From NCBI GenBank assembly GCA_947685225.1, contig CANTUV010000024.1, positions 51,178,001 through 51,242,000 on the forward strand: 64,000 nucleotides of DNA. Direction: 5' to 3'. The DNA is from Garcia nutans. Taxonomy: Eukaryota; Streptophyta; Magnoliopsida; Malpighiales; Euphorbiaceae. Within the stretch, counting starts at the first letter, position 1. Each line of letters starts with the position of its first letter. Shown in pieces: positions 11,451-23,100 of this stretch. The position numbers and the translations under genes were made by a program. The notes beneath the pieces were generated by a model. That model made no database searches, was not told where the DNA came from, and was given only the letters and a program-made list of their open reading frames with translations.

Positions 11451-11777
11451 TTTCAATAAAAAATAAACACATTCTTTGCTAATTTGTCGTAAATTAGTCG
11501 TAACATCGTCGCTGATTGGCGGCGCCAAAATTTGGCGCAAAATTCAGCGACACATTCAGCGAGAAACGACCTTTTATCGCTATTCAGCGACAGATTCTAC
11601 GACCATTTTTTTTGTCGTTAATCAGCGACACATTTAGCGACCCATTCAGCGAGGAAATGTTAGAAAGACGCTTATCTCGATTCTTTGTCGTAAAGTTGTC
11701 GTTGATAATGTCGCTAATCAGTGACGAAATAAGAGTTGTCGTAGAATGCGTCGCTGATTGCGCTTTTTTTTGTAGTG
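11451..11777. repeat. Right terminal and subterminal repeat region of the CACTA element
   Basis: Dense GCGAC/GTCGC motifs, closing with the inverse of the left terminus at 11764-11777. The plus-strand open frame at 11516-11809 crosses the transposon boundary and is not a gene. Confidence 0.85.
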
Positions 11778-11780
11778 ATA

Positions 11781-12679
11781 AGCATGCGTATGAGATAGAT
11801 GATATTTAAACTCAATGAGACCTTTGGCCAAGTAATGTGTATGTGCCTATCTGAAGTGCAAAAATTCTTGCTTAAATAGAAATGATTCCCGAGTTTAGTA
11901 CAGTAACTAGAGTTGTCATGTTATAGATATGTTAATTTGGAAAAATCAAGTCCTGAGGTACATTGACATTGATTTGGTAAAGCCAACATTTGATTTCAAA
12001 ATTAAAATTCAAAATCAAAAATAAAAAATATTTTTGTCATACAAAGCCTTCAAGTTAAGGGGAGTATGTTGAACTGTCGAATCTCGAAAGACACATTGGG
12101 CAAAGTAAATGATTATTGGCAATGTCAAGAAGAAGCTACCAACTGACATGCTGAAACATAGTTTGAGATGGATGTATCCCTGACTCTGCAACTTGGGGTC
12201 TCCACCACCCATATTTTCAACATCTCGAAGATAAAAGCCATAAATGAAAAGCATCCTGTAATTCCAGTGCAAGAACTGAACGGGCATCTGAAAGAAATCC
12301 GTGAGAGCATTTCAACTGATAATCTTGGTCTGTGAGTCGATGGAATGACTGTAAGTATCATTCATGCATTCATGTCACATTACACTTTCTTGTCTTGTAT
12401 TGTCTATTCTTTATCAAAGTGAACAGCAAACACCTTGTGAAGTAAACAATCAAAAGAAGATATTAAATCAGGGGGGCATAGAAGGCCCATTGCTTGAAAA
12501 AGTTCCAGTAATCTTGCAAAGAGAAGAAATACATGCTTGTGTGAAGAACTAGATAATAAAAACATCAATCAAAGCTTGCATGGAAAAAATCTTTGGTTTG
12601 AGCCTGCATAGGGGGCAAAAGTTTCTCCATTTTAATTTTTGAGTTTATGCATATACGAAATATTTTCAAACTCACTTCC
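11781..12679 (+). other. Non-coding internal region of element 1, resumed after the CACTA insertion
   Basis: Homologous in inverse orientation to about 48100-48960 of the complete element at 45257-55186; for example 12590-12630 matches 48145-48185. The short frames in it are not conserved as proteins. Confidence 0.6.
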
Positions 12680-13298
12680 AAATCCAGTTTAGGATCGAGT
12701 ATCCTAATCCAATTTAGGATCGAGTATCCAAATCCAATTTAGGATCGAGTATCCCAATCTAGTTAGGATTGAGTATCGCAATCCAATTTAGGATCGAGTA
12801 TCCCAATCCAGTTAGGATCGAGTATCCCAATCCAATTTAGGATTGAATATCCAAACCCAATTTAAGATCGAGTATCCAAATCCAGTTTAGGATCGAGTAT
12901 CCAATTCCAATTTAGGATCCAGTATCCAAATCTAGTTAGGATCGAGTATCCAAATCCAGTTAGGATCGAGTATCCAAATTCAATTTAGGATTGAGTATCC
13001 AAATCCAGTTTAGGATCGAGTATCCCAATCCAGTTTAGGATCGAGTATCCCAATCCAGTTAGGATCGAGTATCCCAATCCAATTTAGGATCGAGTATCCA
13101 AAACCAATTTAGGATCGAGTATCCAAATTCAGTTAGGATCGAGCATCCAAATCCAGTTAGGATCGAGCATCCAAATCCAGTTAGGATCGAGTATCCAAAT
13201 TCAGTTTAGGATTGAGTATCCAAATTTAGTTAGGATCGAGTATCCGAATCCAGTTTAGGATCGAGTATCCCAGTCTAGTTTAGGATTGAGTATCCAAA
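12680..13298 (+). repeat. 21-23-bp tandem array, about 28 units, in element 1
   Basis: Monomers of the form AGGATCGAGTATCCAAATCC with a variable CAGTT/CAGTTT/CAATTT joint. It lies upstream of the polypurine tract. The complete sister element has an array at the same place built from a different monomer. Confidence 0.9.
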
Positions 13299-13600
13299 TC
13301 TCTTGGGTCCAGAATCCAAATTATCCTTAGGTCCAGAACCTAAAAATCCTCCTAAGTCCAGAACTTAGCTCAGGTCCAGAATCCAAATTATCTTTAGGTC
13401 CAGAACCTAAAATTCATTTTAAGTCCAGAACTTAGCTCGGGTCGAGAACCCAAATTATCCTTAGGTCCAAAACCTAAAATCTCTTCTAAGTCTAGAACTT
13501 AGTTCGGATCCAGAACCAAAAATTACCCTTAGGTCCAGAAACTAAAATTATCCTTGAATCCAAAATTCAAATTGGGTCCAGAACCCAAAACCTCAACCAT
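13299..13600 (+). repeat. Degenerate second tandem array in element 1
   Basis: Repeats built on GGTCCAGAACC and AAGTCCAGAACTTAG, each pairing a half-site with its inverse. More diverged than the array before it. Confidence 0.7.
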
Positions 13601-13657
13601 CTCAGAAAAATAAGTCTTATTGCTTTTCACTCTCTTTTACTAAAGTCTCAGATTATT

Positions 13658-13673
13658 CAAGTAGGGGGCAAAC
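13658..13673 (+). other. Polypurine tract of element 1
   Basis: AAGTAGGGGGCAAAC sits immediately before the TGTAGACCC start of the 3' LTR, where plus-strand DNA synthesis is primed. Confidence 0.75.
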
Positions 13674-15819
13674 TGTAGACCCTTAATTTTTGTCCCAGTC
13701 CGGTCCAATATATTTTATTTAGTCCAAAATAAATTTTATGTTATCTTAATTAAATAATATTTTTTTAGTATTTAGTTTTTATAATTAATAAAAAATAAAA
13801 ATGATAATAATAAACAAATAAATAAAAATAAAAATAAAAATCGGAGACGAAAAAATCGGCTACGAAAAATTCGTTGCCGAAAACATTGGACGAAATGGCC
13901 CGCAGCCCGCCTGGCGCACCCGACGCTCGCAATCTTTCGCAGTAGCCCGCAACAATTTTTTCGCCAGCAAAATTTTTCCGACTTAATTTTTTTTGAAACC
14001 AAATTCTATTTGGTTTCAGTTTCCTTTTCCTAATTAATGATAGTTTCCGTAAACAAATTGAATTAATCATATAAATTTCCTATAAATAACACTAAAAGGG
14101 GGAGACTTTTGGAGGAAAAACTTGGAAAGGAAATCAGACTTTAAAAATTCTTTTTGGCAGTGAAAACAATCAGACTTTTTGAGAGAAGAATAAGCAACCA
14201 AGCAATCAATCCATCAAAGGCAGCCATCTTGCCTTTGTCCTTGTTCATCCAAGAAGCAATTTTTGGTGGAACCAACAAACGAAGGTTTGAATATCTAATC
14301 TTTTTTCCTTATAGTAGCTTCAATCATTAAATTGTTTCTTTTGATTTTAAAAACCTTAATTCGTTTCTTTGTTTTTCAAAAATCCTAAAATTACTTTTCT
14401 GTTCCTTCTAAAACCCAAGAAACCTAATCTATTTCTTCAAAATCTTAAAAACCTAATCTACTTTCCAACTTTTCAAAACCTTAAATCGTTTTATCAATTT
14501 ACCAAAACCCTAATCTGCTTTTCAATTTTCCAAAACCTTAAAACCCTAAATTGAATCCTTGTATCTCCAAAAACCCTAAAAAATATATATTTTCTGTTTC
14601 TATGAACCTTTAATCATTTTGTTTATTTCCAAAAGCTTTTAAAAACCCTTAATTGGTTTTCTTCTAATTCTTTTCCAAAATTCCAAATGTTTTGTTAAAT
14701 ATCCAAACTCAAAACTCACTTTACAGTTTCTAAAAATCACATAAAACTTTATAAAACTACAAACTGTTTTCTCTAATCTTTAAAACCTTAAAACATTATA
14801 AACCTAAATATTAAAAATTCAACATAGTAAGCCTAAAAACAACAATCCAGTAGCTAATAATCATAAACCTAATGTTGTAATATCCTAAAACCCTAATTTT
14901 ATAATGTTACTCATAAATCCTAGTTTGATTCCTGAAACCTTAATCCATTTTAATTTTCTTAAACCTTCACAGTAGTTAAGAATTATAAACCTTAATATGC
15001 TAAAATTTCAAAACCTTAAATATTAATTAAAGAACTTTAAATGAAAAACAGTAAACTTTAATTTGTATCTTTGCTTGCCTTATTTGATTTTGTAGTTTAT
15101 TATATGCTTTGATTTATTTAACTTCAATGATTGATCTATTTAATTTATCATGGATGGATGTTTATTTTACATTTTGACTGATGTCTTTGATGAATGCTTT
15201 ATTTATGATGAATGGTTATTTACTTTTATTAATTTATTTTGATTTCCAAATGTTGTAAGAGGCATGTTTTCATTTTGTGGGTACCTCATTAGTTAAATAT
15301 AATGTAATTTAAATTATTTTTATATTTTGGACCAATGAAAAGGGCATGTTTCTACCTCATGGTGGGTGTCCTATTTAGCTTAGGCATGAATGATGTAAGG
15401 ACATGTTTCCATCCTCGGATGGGTGTCCATTTATTTGTTTTGCTTGGACATTACTTTGATTTTAATATAACGATGCTTTATTTCAATTGTTGCGTGTAAT
15501 ATGGATAACATTATTATATTTAAGAATTTTATAATATTAAGACCTGTAAAGGAGGCCGGTTCCAATGAACTGGGCATTGTGGGGGGTGCTGGGCCATTTC
15601 TCACCTTCCCCACATGTATCCAACTTTCTAAACCCATTACGGGGTTGGGGATTCCTTAGAAATCGAGTCATCCACCCCTTTCTTTTTTCCCAGCCTGTCT
15701 GGGTGGCGACTCCATTTTCTTCAGACTTAGGTCCGTGTTCTCTAAGGCCCCGAGCCTAAACAGTGCCGAAGTCGCAAGAACCATTCCACCGGGAGTGGGG
15801 GCAAAAATTCCTGCTCATA
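13674..15819 (+). repeat. 3' LTR of element 1
   Basis: Begins TGTAGACCC and ends CTCATA, where sister LTRs end CTCACA. About 2146 bp. Nearly identical to window bases 1-1651 over the shared part. A candidate TATA box (CCTATAAATAAC) lies near 14080. Viral sequence starts immediately after it. Confidence 0.85.
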
Positions 15820-15949
15820 CATATTCTATGTCTGAGGCACTAGTTGTTCCTTTCTCGTCTATTTAGAGTGGTTTACTATTACCAATGGGTTCTAATTCAG
15901 ATTGGCTACTTGAAGATTCAATAAGAAGGGCTTGTAATTTGTGGAGGAG

Positions 15950-16213
15950 TTATTCTTCTATCGAAAGCCTATGAAGTTTCTTATTGACTCTGCAATATTT
16001 GGAAATATGCCCTTTCTTGCCACATCTATAACAAGTGACATCTTTCATAGTGGTGGTTTTTGAAGAGGAAGATTTAGATTTTCTAAATAATTTCTTATAG
16101 GTTTTGGTGGGTGGGTTCCGTATATAAGTCTTCTCCACTATGCTTAGAATACCTATTCTTTGAAGGGAAAGTGGTTTTGGAAGGCTTGGTATTTTTGCTA
16201 CAGCTTCCTCCAC
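15950..16213 (-). pseudogene. Caulimovirid coat-protein C-terminus with zinc knuckle, partial unit
   Basis: Short open frame with a basic serine-rich stretch followed by CYRCGKKGHISKYC (CX2CX4HX4C, all four ligands present, about 15993-16036). In caulimovirids this knuckle ends the coat domain and binds the RNA genome. The unit is cut about 130 bp further on, where element 1 begins. The same segment in the full unit is at 23697-24008. Confidence 0.8.
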
Positions 16214-18440
16214 AACCTTGGTCTACATTAGTATTGGAGAATTCAAATCGTTTGCAAAAACTGCCTAATTCCATTTTAGGTTTTCTCATTTCACACTTCA
16301 AATACTTTTACAATTTGAGATCTTGATAAATATGAAGTCCTTCTCTCTATGTAATGCTAACTAATTCTCCATAGGTTAAAAGGTTATAAGGAATGGGATT
16401 TCCAAATGATTCCTTACTCCTATTTCTAACCTTTTCTCTTAAAAGGGTGTGTAAACCAGCAAGAAAATTTTCTTTCTAAAAAGTTTGGTTAGAATCATCC
16501 CTAAGCATAATTTTGGTAATGAAAGTATTCTTGTAATATTAGAAATCACTCAGTTTTTTACATATGGGATTAGAAAGAAGTTCTGCATTTTTATCCATGA
16601 GGTAAGAAGGATCACCTATGAAATGCAATGAAATTGTGAGAATTAGGGTTGCAACTGCATCTGGAATAGTTTATCCTAGAATGCCCAACTGCTATTGAGG
16701 TGTGGTGTTAATGGTCCCACCATCCTTTAAGATATCCTAAAAATCTAGCTATAAGAAGCTTAGCTATAGCCCAACCTGGGATTCCTGTTTGAGATTTGTA
16801 GGCATTTGCGGCCAGGTCATCTACTGAAGGAAACCAAGGATGTGATATTCTATCATGCCATAAATTCTATTCATAGACTGTAGAGGCATTGAATTTGGAT
16901 TGATATTGGGTCTATTTTCTAATCCTAAATATGGTGCAGTATAAATTTCTAAGGGTTGGTTTTTAGGCCAATAATGTTTATTCAATATTAGGATTGGACT
17001 AGCATCTTCAAACTCAGAGTGTTGTTCTATAACACTAACAATATTAGATGCTTGTGCTTATTTTCTGGATTTATTTGAGGAGTGCTAGAGCTTTGGGTGA
17101 TTGAGTTTTGGCTAATCCTATTTAATTGGTCCTTAGTCGCTTGTAAGAATTCTAACCTATTGTCTTGAATATGGTTTTGGCTAGTTTTGAGCATTTGAAA
17201 TGGCTTGAAGATAGGAATTTTCACTTTTGAAATTATATGCATTTCAATAGTGTCTATCTTATGTAATTTCTCATTCTTAGTGAGCTGTGTTCCTTGGGTA
17301 TTGAGGTAGGTATTGGTGAAATTATTCTGGGCGATAAGATTCTTAAGGTTGATAGAAGATTCTTCATTTGGAATTTTGAATAGGGTTTCTTCCACTTGCA
17401 ACTCAAAATGAGTAAATTTTATTTGTCTCAAAGGTGGATGTTTTGACTGAATTTACTTGTCATTAGCCAGTTCCCATTCTGAATTTTTTCCCTAAATGTG
17501 ACAAGGATGAGGGATTTTTAATATGAAAAAAGGATATGAAATTTCTTCTAGTGAGGCATGAATTTCAAGCCAGTCAAAGAAGAAAATATGAACTTTGTTT
17601 TGAAGAATAAAATCATATTATTTTGACTATATTTTCTTTCTCTGTTCAAGGAAAGTTTTGAAAATCTAGTTTCCTTTTTCTGTGTTTGAAACTGAGTTGA
17701 AATCATCATAAAGAAACTTTTTTTATCAACTTCAAACTCATTTTCTATGACATTTAGTTCATTGATAACATTTTTTGTTATAACTGAAGGAGTTGGTGAG
17801 GTTGGCAGAGATACCTGGTGTTCTATGGGCTTAGGCTCAGTGTAGACTAGTTTTGCTATGTTTGAGCTACAGTCTACATTTTGGAAGGTGGCATTAGGAA
17901 TGTTAGATGTAGAATGTCTATGTGGAATGTGTTGTAGGCCACTATAGTTTTGGCCAGGAAATGGAAGGTAAATAACACAAGGAGTATTTTTTTTCCTATT
18001 GATTAATACCTTGGTTTATGAAAGGTAAGTGAATAACATGAGGAACCTCATATTGTAACTAGGAAGATGGCATGTGAATGACTAAGAGAATTGTAGAAAT
18101 TTTTCCTAGGTCTATGGTACTAGATGTTGAAGAAGCATATGAAAATCTAAAGCTATGAGACCTATTAAAACTTAGTTTGACACATCCATCATCAAATTGG
18201 GCTATTTCTCTAAGTTGTGTATTGGGCCTGGAGATTAAAGGTGGGTTGGATTTTACTGCACCTTCCAAGATCCATTCTTCTTAAAGATTAATATCTTTCC
18301 ACTGAATTTGTCTTGGAATTATAGTGTTCGATTTGGATAGATCCACCTGTAAAAGCAAAGTTTCTCCATTTGTGCTTTAAAATATACCTTATAAATAAGG
18401 CTATAGGAATTTATCCTTCCATCATGTGATAATTATGGTT
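16214..18440 (-). pseudogene. Decayed region between movement protein and coat knuckle, partial unit
   Basis: Homologous to 24009-26119 of the full unit, with matching short frames (17027-17431 and 18059-18268 minus), so it is viral polyprotein sequence. It is broken by many stops. The capsid core presumably lies here, but I cannot point to a diagnostic motif. Confidence 0.6.
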
Positions 18441-18960
18441 CTTGATCTGGAGGACCAAAGACTGAAGGATATCTTTATCATTTAAGGAAATTGTGAAATT
18501 TGGTTAACAATCAAAGGAAATTGGACCATTGCATAAGCTGAATTCTACAGAGATTAATTATGAGTCTTAGAAACTAGCGAATCAGTATCCCTAAGGACTG
18601 CTAGGATTGAAGTATTTAACCCTTCTTTTGTTAGGGATTCTATACCAACCTGTACTAGTCCTATATGGATATATTTGAAATGTTTTTCCTTATGTTTTTG
18701 TAAGGATTTTAAGAAAGAAGATGAATAGTTTCAAAAGGTTTTGAAATATGAATTTCTCTTTCTTCAGTTTTAATTGTGAAATCAATTTTAAGGAAATTGA
18801 ATTTGGAAGTTTTATAAATTTGATCCTTTTGGATCTTGGGGATCTCCTAGTCATCTATTGCTTTTGAGAAATTTTCAATAGTGAATTCTTCGCTATTGAT
18901 TATCCTTTTATTTTCTAAGGAAATAGCTGAAGAATCAAAAAGTGAAATTATTTTTGGCTT
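18441..18960 (-). pseudogene. Caulimovirid movement protein (30K family), partial unit
   Basis: The minus strand at about 18680-18550 reads IHIGLVQVGIESLTKEG and then, close by, ILAVLRD, a recognisable core of the 30K-superfamily movement proteins of caulimovirids. These proteins carry the virus through plasmodesmata. The frame is interrupted up- and downstream. This unit has no insertion here, so it serves as reference for the three insertions in the full unit. Confidence 0.75.
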
Positions 18961-19111
18961 TTAAAAAAATTAAATATCAATCAACAAAGCAACCTACCAA
19001 ATGATTCACTGCACTTTGCCTATCACACTCTTAGGGCTAAACCGAATTTACTACCTAGGTGTTATCCTTTACTTTGTTAATGAAATTTCACTCAATCTTA
19101 CTTCCCTCCAA

Positions 19112-19123
19112 GCTCTAATACCA
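19112..19123 (-). other. Viral tRNA-Met primer site at the unit boundary
   Basis: The minus strand reads TGGTATTAGAGC, one change from the canonical initiator tRNA-Met primer site. It marks the conventional start of a caulimovirid genome map and here separates the full unit from the partial one. Confidence 0.75.
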
Positions 19124-19400
19124 ATAGAACCTGGAGGTAATCTAATAAAGCAATATGTCTGATATATATATATATATTTAAATACAGTTAAAATATAATG
19201 AAATTTAAATAGATTGAAATTAAATTAGAATGTATGAAATAAAAACTCACTTTTATATAATATGACTTGAAAATACAATGAAATATTGAACAAACTAAAA
19301 ATTCTTCGAAGAAAGGTTGGCTAAAATATTATAGAGGTTTAATTTTTAGAACTAAATTTCTATATTTTTTGAACTCTATTTTCTTCAATACAAGGTTCCC

Positions 19401-19410
19401 CTATTTATGG
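19401..19410 (-). promoter_or_regulatory. Candidate TATA box of the viral promoter
   Basis: The minus strand reads CCATAAATAG followed by GGGAACC. It lies about 280 bases upstream of the primer site, in the AT-rich intergenic region where the pregenomic RNA promoter is expected. Activity not assessable. Confidence 0.4.
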
Positions 19411-19789
19411 AGAGGAAAAGTGGTTTTGGAATTTTTTTCAAACAAAAAATATATTAGCTAGCTAGTAGAGAGAGAATCCAATAAAGCATTTCTATAGCTT
19501 CACATGGCCTTTGTCTAATACTGGTAAGAAGGAATCCAATAAAGTAACTTTTTTAGCTTCTTATGGGTCTTTTTTTCCTCTAATGAGATTAGTAGAGAGA
19601 GGGTCTCAGCTTCACATATGGTTATGTATACATGTTTTGTCTGGTACTATAGAAAGTGTCCAAGTTCACATGGGTCTTCTATCTTTATGTCTTCTAAGTC
19701 TTGAGACTTGAAATGCTGATAATGGGGCCTTTTTCTAATGGTAAATTGAATTTTTGAAATTTGAAATTTTTTTTATACTTTTTTAATGA

Positions 19790-21100
19790 AATTCTAATTA
19801 TGTGGTAGTGCTGGGAAAATTCCAAAATAGTCATCTTCATTATCATCTCCTATGTCAATAAAAGGTTCTACATTTTGTTCTGAAGGAGTAGAATGAGTCT
19901 GTTGTGCCTATAAGATAAAGTCAAATAGTTCATCTTCCACTTTTACTCTAGCCATGATGACATGAAAAAGACTTTTGAGGCGGAAATTGGGTGGTTTGTG
20001 GTTATAGCTTTAGAAATCATAGATTTTGAAGATATACTTGATTGCAGGTTTTTTTAATTTTATCTGGAATACTATAAGAGTCCCACACTTCACCTTCAAT
20101 TTTCTAATGAGTGTAACAATGGTATCTTTTAGTGCGAATTCCAAATACCATGCAAATTGCTAAGGTAAAATCTATTTTGAGTAGAATAGAAGAAGAGGGT
20201 GGAACCTCTTTTCTTTATTGGAAGGTTGGATATTGGTTTTAAATAGGTCAAATCCTTATTGAAATTCTGGTTTCAGTATTTCTACAGCTGAACCAAAAAA
20301 TAACTATTGGCGGAATAATAATGATTGGTATTTAGAAGGATATGTTTTGATATGGAAATAAAATAGCCAAGAATGACTATTTTTAGAGTTTGGATAAGAA
20401 ATGCATTAAATCATGCTCATTAGTAATCCTAGTATGATTAAGATTTGTAGTGTTTAATCCTTGTTTAGAAATTCATAGGAAATGTTATGGTTTTTGAAAG
20501 GTCATTTCTCCATTCTACAGGAGATATAACCATTAAATTTTACAGGTAGAATATGAAGGTTCTAGAATGTTACTATCAGTTCGAAAATATATAAATGTTG
20601 CAGAAACAGTATGTTCTAAAATGGCTCTATAATATTCTACATGTTTTGAAAGATCCCACGGCTTAGAGTACCATCCTTGGAAAAAAAAAATTTGAAATGA
20701 TTATTGAGGGGTTATGGTAGTAAAATCCTTCTTCAATTGTCCAATTATTTTGAAAGCTAGACTTTATAAAGTAATTAAAAGTTGATTTTTGAAATTTTTT
20801 CTGAAGCAAAATTATCTCAAAAATATTTAAAATCACAAGCTATCAAGTTTGGTTTTGAGAAAGGGTTTTTAGAGATGAAGATTCTCCTTTCTCAATTTTT
20901 TAAATGGATTGAGAAATTATACCTAATTGCGCCCGTGAGGCCAAAAATTGGGAAATTAGTTGTCTTTTTAGAGATTGGGCCTATGAAGGCTATGAAATTG
21001 TTTGTGCAATCGTCTGAGCTTTTTGGGCTTGGAAATTCTGTTGTAAGGCCTTAACAAGTTCAGGGGATTTGGAAATTGATTCGATCCATTGCTGGATCTA
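19790..21100 (-). pseudogene. Possible second viral ORF, decayed
   Basis: Downstream of RNase H the minus strand still reads as protein in patches. One stretch (about 20110-19800) contains HVIMARVKVEDELFDFIL and, after a stop, an acidic end with DIGDDNEDDYFG. Florendoviruses have an ORF of unknown function in this position, which is why I suggest it. Several stops interrupt it and no domain was recognised. The plus-strand frame at 20782-21054 lies opposite and is taken as a shadow. Confidence 0.4.
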
Positions 21101-21299
21101 GAAATCTCTTTATGAGGACTTTGCCACTTCTTTAGCAACTATTTCTACCCATGGTTTAATTTGTAAGGCAGAGGAAGGAAGAATGTTAGGGGAAGGTTTT
21201 AGAGGTTCTTAGTCCTTTTGGACCACTTTTCCTTTTCCCTTTTTTTTGCATCAAGACCTATTTTTGGAGAAATTCTCTAGTTAGGTAATCTAGAATTGA

Positions 21300-21720
21300 G
21301 TTCGAATCTCCATTAATAAATTAGATTTCAAAATAAAAAACACAGAATTACTTGCCATCTTACAAAAATTTGTTTTGATGTAATGTTTTGAATATCTTTT
21401 TGCAAAACTTCATTTACAGATTTGCAATCAATGTGAAGTAAAAATTTTTAATTTAGTAAATCACTTTAAAATTTTGTCATGCACATGACAACAGAAAAGA
21501 TTTTCTTTTTTATTGTGGAATAGATTTTCTAACAATCATTCCAATGTGCATAAGTAAAACAAATGATTTGTTCCCAATTATCCTTAGCTTGTTTTAGTAT
21601 ACCACCATATCCTAAATCAGAAGCATCTATCTCAACTATTTTAGGAGCTTGAGGATCAGCTAAGTGCAAAAAAGGATTGGTCTGGACCTATTTTTTAATT
21701 ATCTAAACTATTTTTTTTGT
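21300..21720 (-). pseudogene. Caulimovirid RNase H domain
   Basis: The minus strand at about 21655-21601 reads KIVEIDASDLGYGGILKQ, the first active-site strand of reverse-transcriptase-linked RNase H. It follows the RT region in the expected order. This enzyme removes the RNA template during viral DNA synthesis. The rest of the domain is degraded. Confidence 0.8.
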
Positions 21721-21749
21721 ACAGGTCAAACCATAGTATAGAGTTTTTC

Positions 21750-22480
21750 TTAAGATGATCATGCAATGGTTTTGCTATTCTATTTATATTGAGGATAAAA
21801 TATGGGATATTGTTAAGACTTTCTTGGATCTGTAACTGTACTTCTTCCAAGATTTTATTAGAAAATTTATTAGCAAACTCAAATGATCTCTCAATTGGGA
21901 TGATTGTACCTTAAAAAATATAATGTCCTAGGAACCTAATCTTAGTCTAAAATAAATAAATTCTTTATTTAGAAACAACAAGGCCATTCTTCTTAACAAC
22001 ATAGAAAAAATGATTTAAGATGTTTGAAATGTTGTTATGTAGATAATGCAAAATTTTGAATATGGATTAAAAATGTCATTCTTGATTCTTTGAAATTCAG
22101 AAGGAGCATTTTTTAATCCAAAAGGCATTACTGTCTATTCATATTGTCCAAATGGAACAATTTTATATCAGTCTATTGGATGAATTTAAATTTGCTAAAG
22201 TCTCAAATTCATGTCAAATTCTAAAAAAATAAAAGAGAAATATTATTTTTGTCACAAATCTCTTTTATTGGGAATTAGATATCTTATCCATTTCAAGATT
22301 TTATTCAAAGGTTTATAATTAATCATTAGCCTAGGAGTGTCGTGCTCAATTTCTGAATTTTTATTTACATAGAATGCTGCACAAGTCCAAGGAGACCTAG
22401 ACTTTATAATTAATCCTTTTGACTCAACATCTTGAGTTTCTTTTCTATAATGAGATTCAATTTCTTGGTTTATAAATTTC
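21750..22480 (-). pseudogene. Caulimovirid reverse transcriptase domain
   Basis: Signatures in order on the minus strand: RLMINYKPLN (about 22340-22306), KILKWIRYLIPNKR (about 22300-22262), VMPFGLKNAPSEFQ (about 22131-22090) and RFLGH (about 21945). The WIRY-type block is characteristic of Caulimoviridae rather than Ty3/gypsy RT. The frame shifts and stops between blocks, and the catalytic Asp pair expected after the third block is not visible, so the enzyme is dead. Confidence 0.85.
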
Positions 22481-22699
22481 TTTTAAGGGAATTTGCTTTT
22501 CATCAAAATCATTTACATAAAAGATATCTACCATATTTTGTTTTCTATTCCAAAAGGGATTTGGTAAATCAGCACAAATTTCTGTTTTAATGAGATTTTG
22601 AAATTTTTGAATTTTGTAATTGATTTTCTATTTTTTGTAATGACATTTCTTGTTTTATAAAACATAGTTGTTTTTCTTTTCCCTTAATTATACAATTAA

Positions 22700-23100
22700 T
22701 CTAATTTTCATAAATTGAACAAGCTATTATGAAATTAAGATTTCTTGTTTTTGGTTTTTCAATGAAAGGGAAAATCAAAATTTCTTTTTCCCAGAAATTC
22801 CATGATAGGCAACTATATAAGGAGTCATCAAATTAATGAATGGAGTCTATAATATAATAGTTTGATGTATTTCTTTTACCAAAACAAAAGATGTTTTAAT
22901 TTGAAAATTTCATGAAGCAATAGATGCATCAGTTTATAAGTTACAATAATTTTTGAGTTATTTATAGAAATAAGTTTTTCTCTAGTTTTTTTCTTGAAAG
23001 CATTTGGGAATAATATCTTCCTTATTACAGTTTAAATAAGCTCCTATATAAAAAAAACAATTATATTTCTTTTGAAATTACTAGAAAAGACAATTGTAAC
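22700..23100 (-). pseudogene. Probable viral aspartic protease region, very degraded
   Basis: Placed between the zinc knuckle and RT. Only a weak trace of an active-site loop (TDASIAS near 22925-22905, minus) is visible. Position supports it more than sequence does. Confidence 0.35.

Larger units (their letters stand above)
5651..11777. mobile_element. Non-autonomous CACTA (En/Spm-type) DNA transposon carrying captured gene exons
   Basis: The left end reads CACTACAAAAAAAA and the right end is its inverse (TTTTTTTTGTAGTG). A 3-bp duplication ATA lies directly outside (5648-5650 and 11778-11780), the size CACTA elements make. Both ends are packed with short GCGAC/GTCGC motifs in both orientations, the usual subterminal transposase-binding landscape. 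Length is 6127 bp. No TNPD-type transposase or TNPA-like frame was seen, so it needs a helper. Inside are a captured, spliced LisH-WD40 gene on the minus strand, a 44-bp tandem repeat, a 122-bp duplication and a 131-bp tandem array. It sits in element 1. Confidence 0.93.
1..15819 (+). mobile_element. Gag-only Tat/Ogre-type LTR retrotransposon, element 1 (5' end outside window)
   Basis: Two long LTRs in direct orientation bracket the element: window base 1 aligns with base 14168 of the right LTR and the two stay nearly identical. Between them lie a tRNA-Arg primer site, a broken gag, purine tracts, short tandem repeats and a polypurine tract. No protease, RT, RNase H or integrase signature was found, so it could only have moved with enzymes from a related autonomous element. 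The CACTA transposon at 5651-11777 is a later insertion. The right LTR abuts viral sequence at 15820, so this element probably landed in the integrated virus. Gag-only elements of this kind are known in plants as TR-GAG elements. The Tat/Ogre assignment rests on the tRNA-Arg primer site, very long LTRs and gag style. Confidence 0.85.

Noticed and set aside
12680..13298. CRISPR-like array
   Set aside because: Repeats are contiguous with no unique spacers; plant retrotransposon context; ordinary tandem repeat.
20782..21054. 90-residue plus-strand open frame in the viral region
   Set aside because: Opposite to the viral strand in AT-rich decayed sequence; no recognisable motif, taken as a shadow.
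21750..22480. Ty3/gypsy retrotransposon as source of the RT at 21750-22480
   Set aside because: The WIRY-type block, the movement-protein signature, the tRNA-Met primer site at both unit ends, absence of LTRs and of integrase all favour a caulimovirid.
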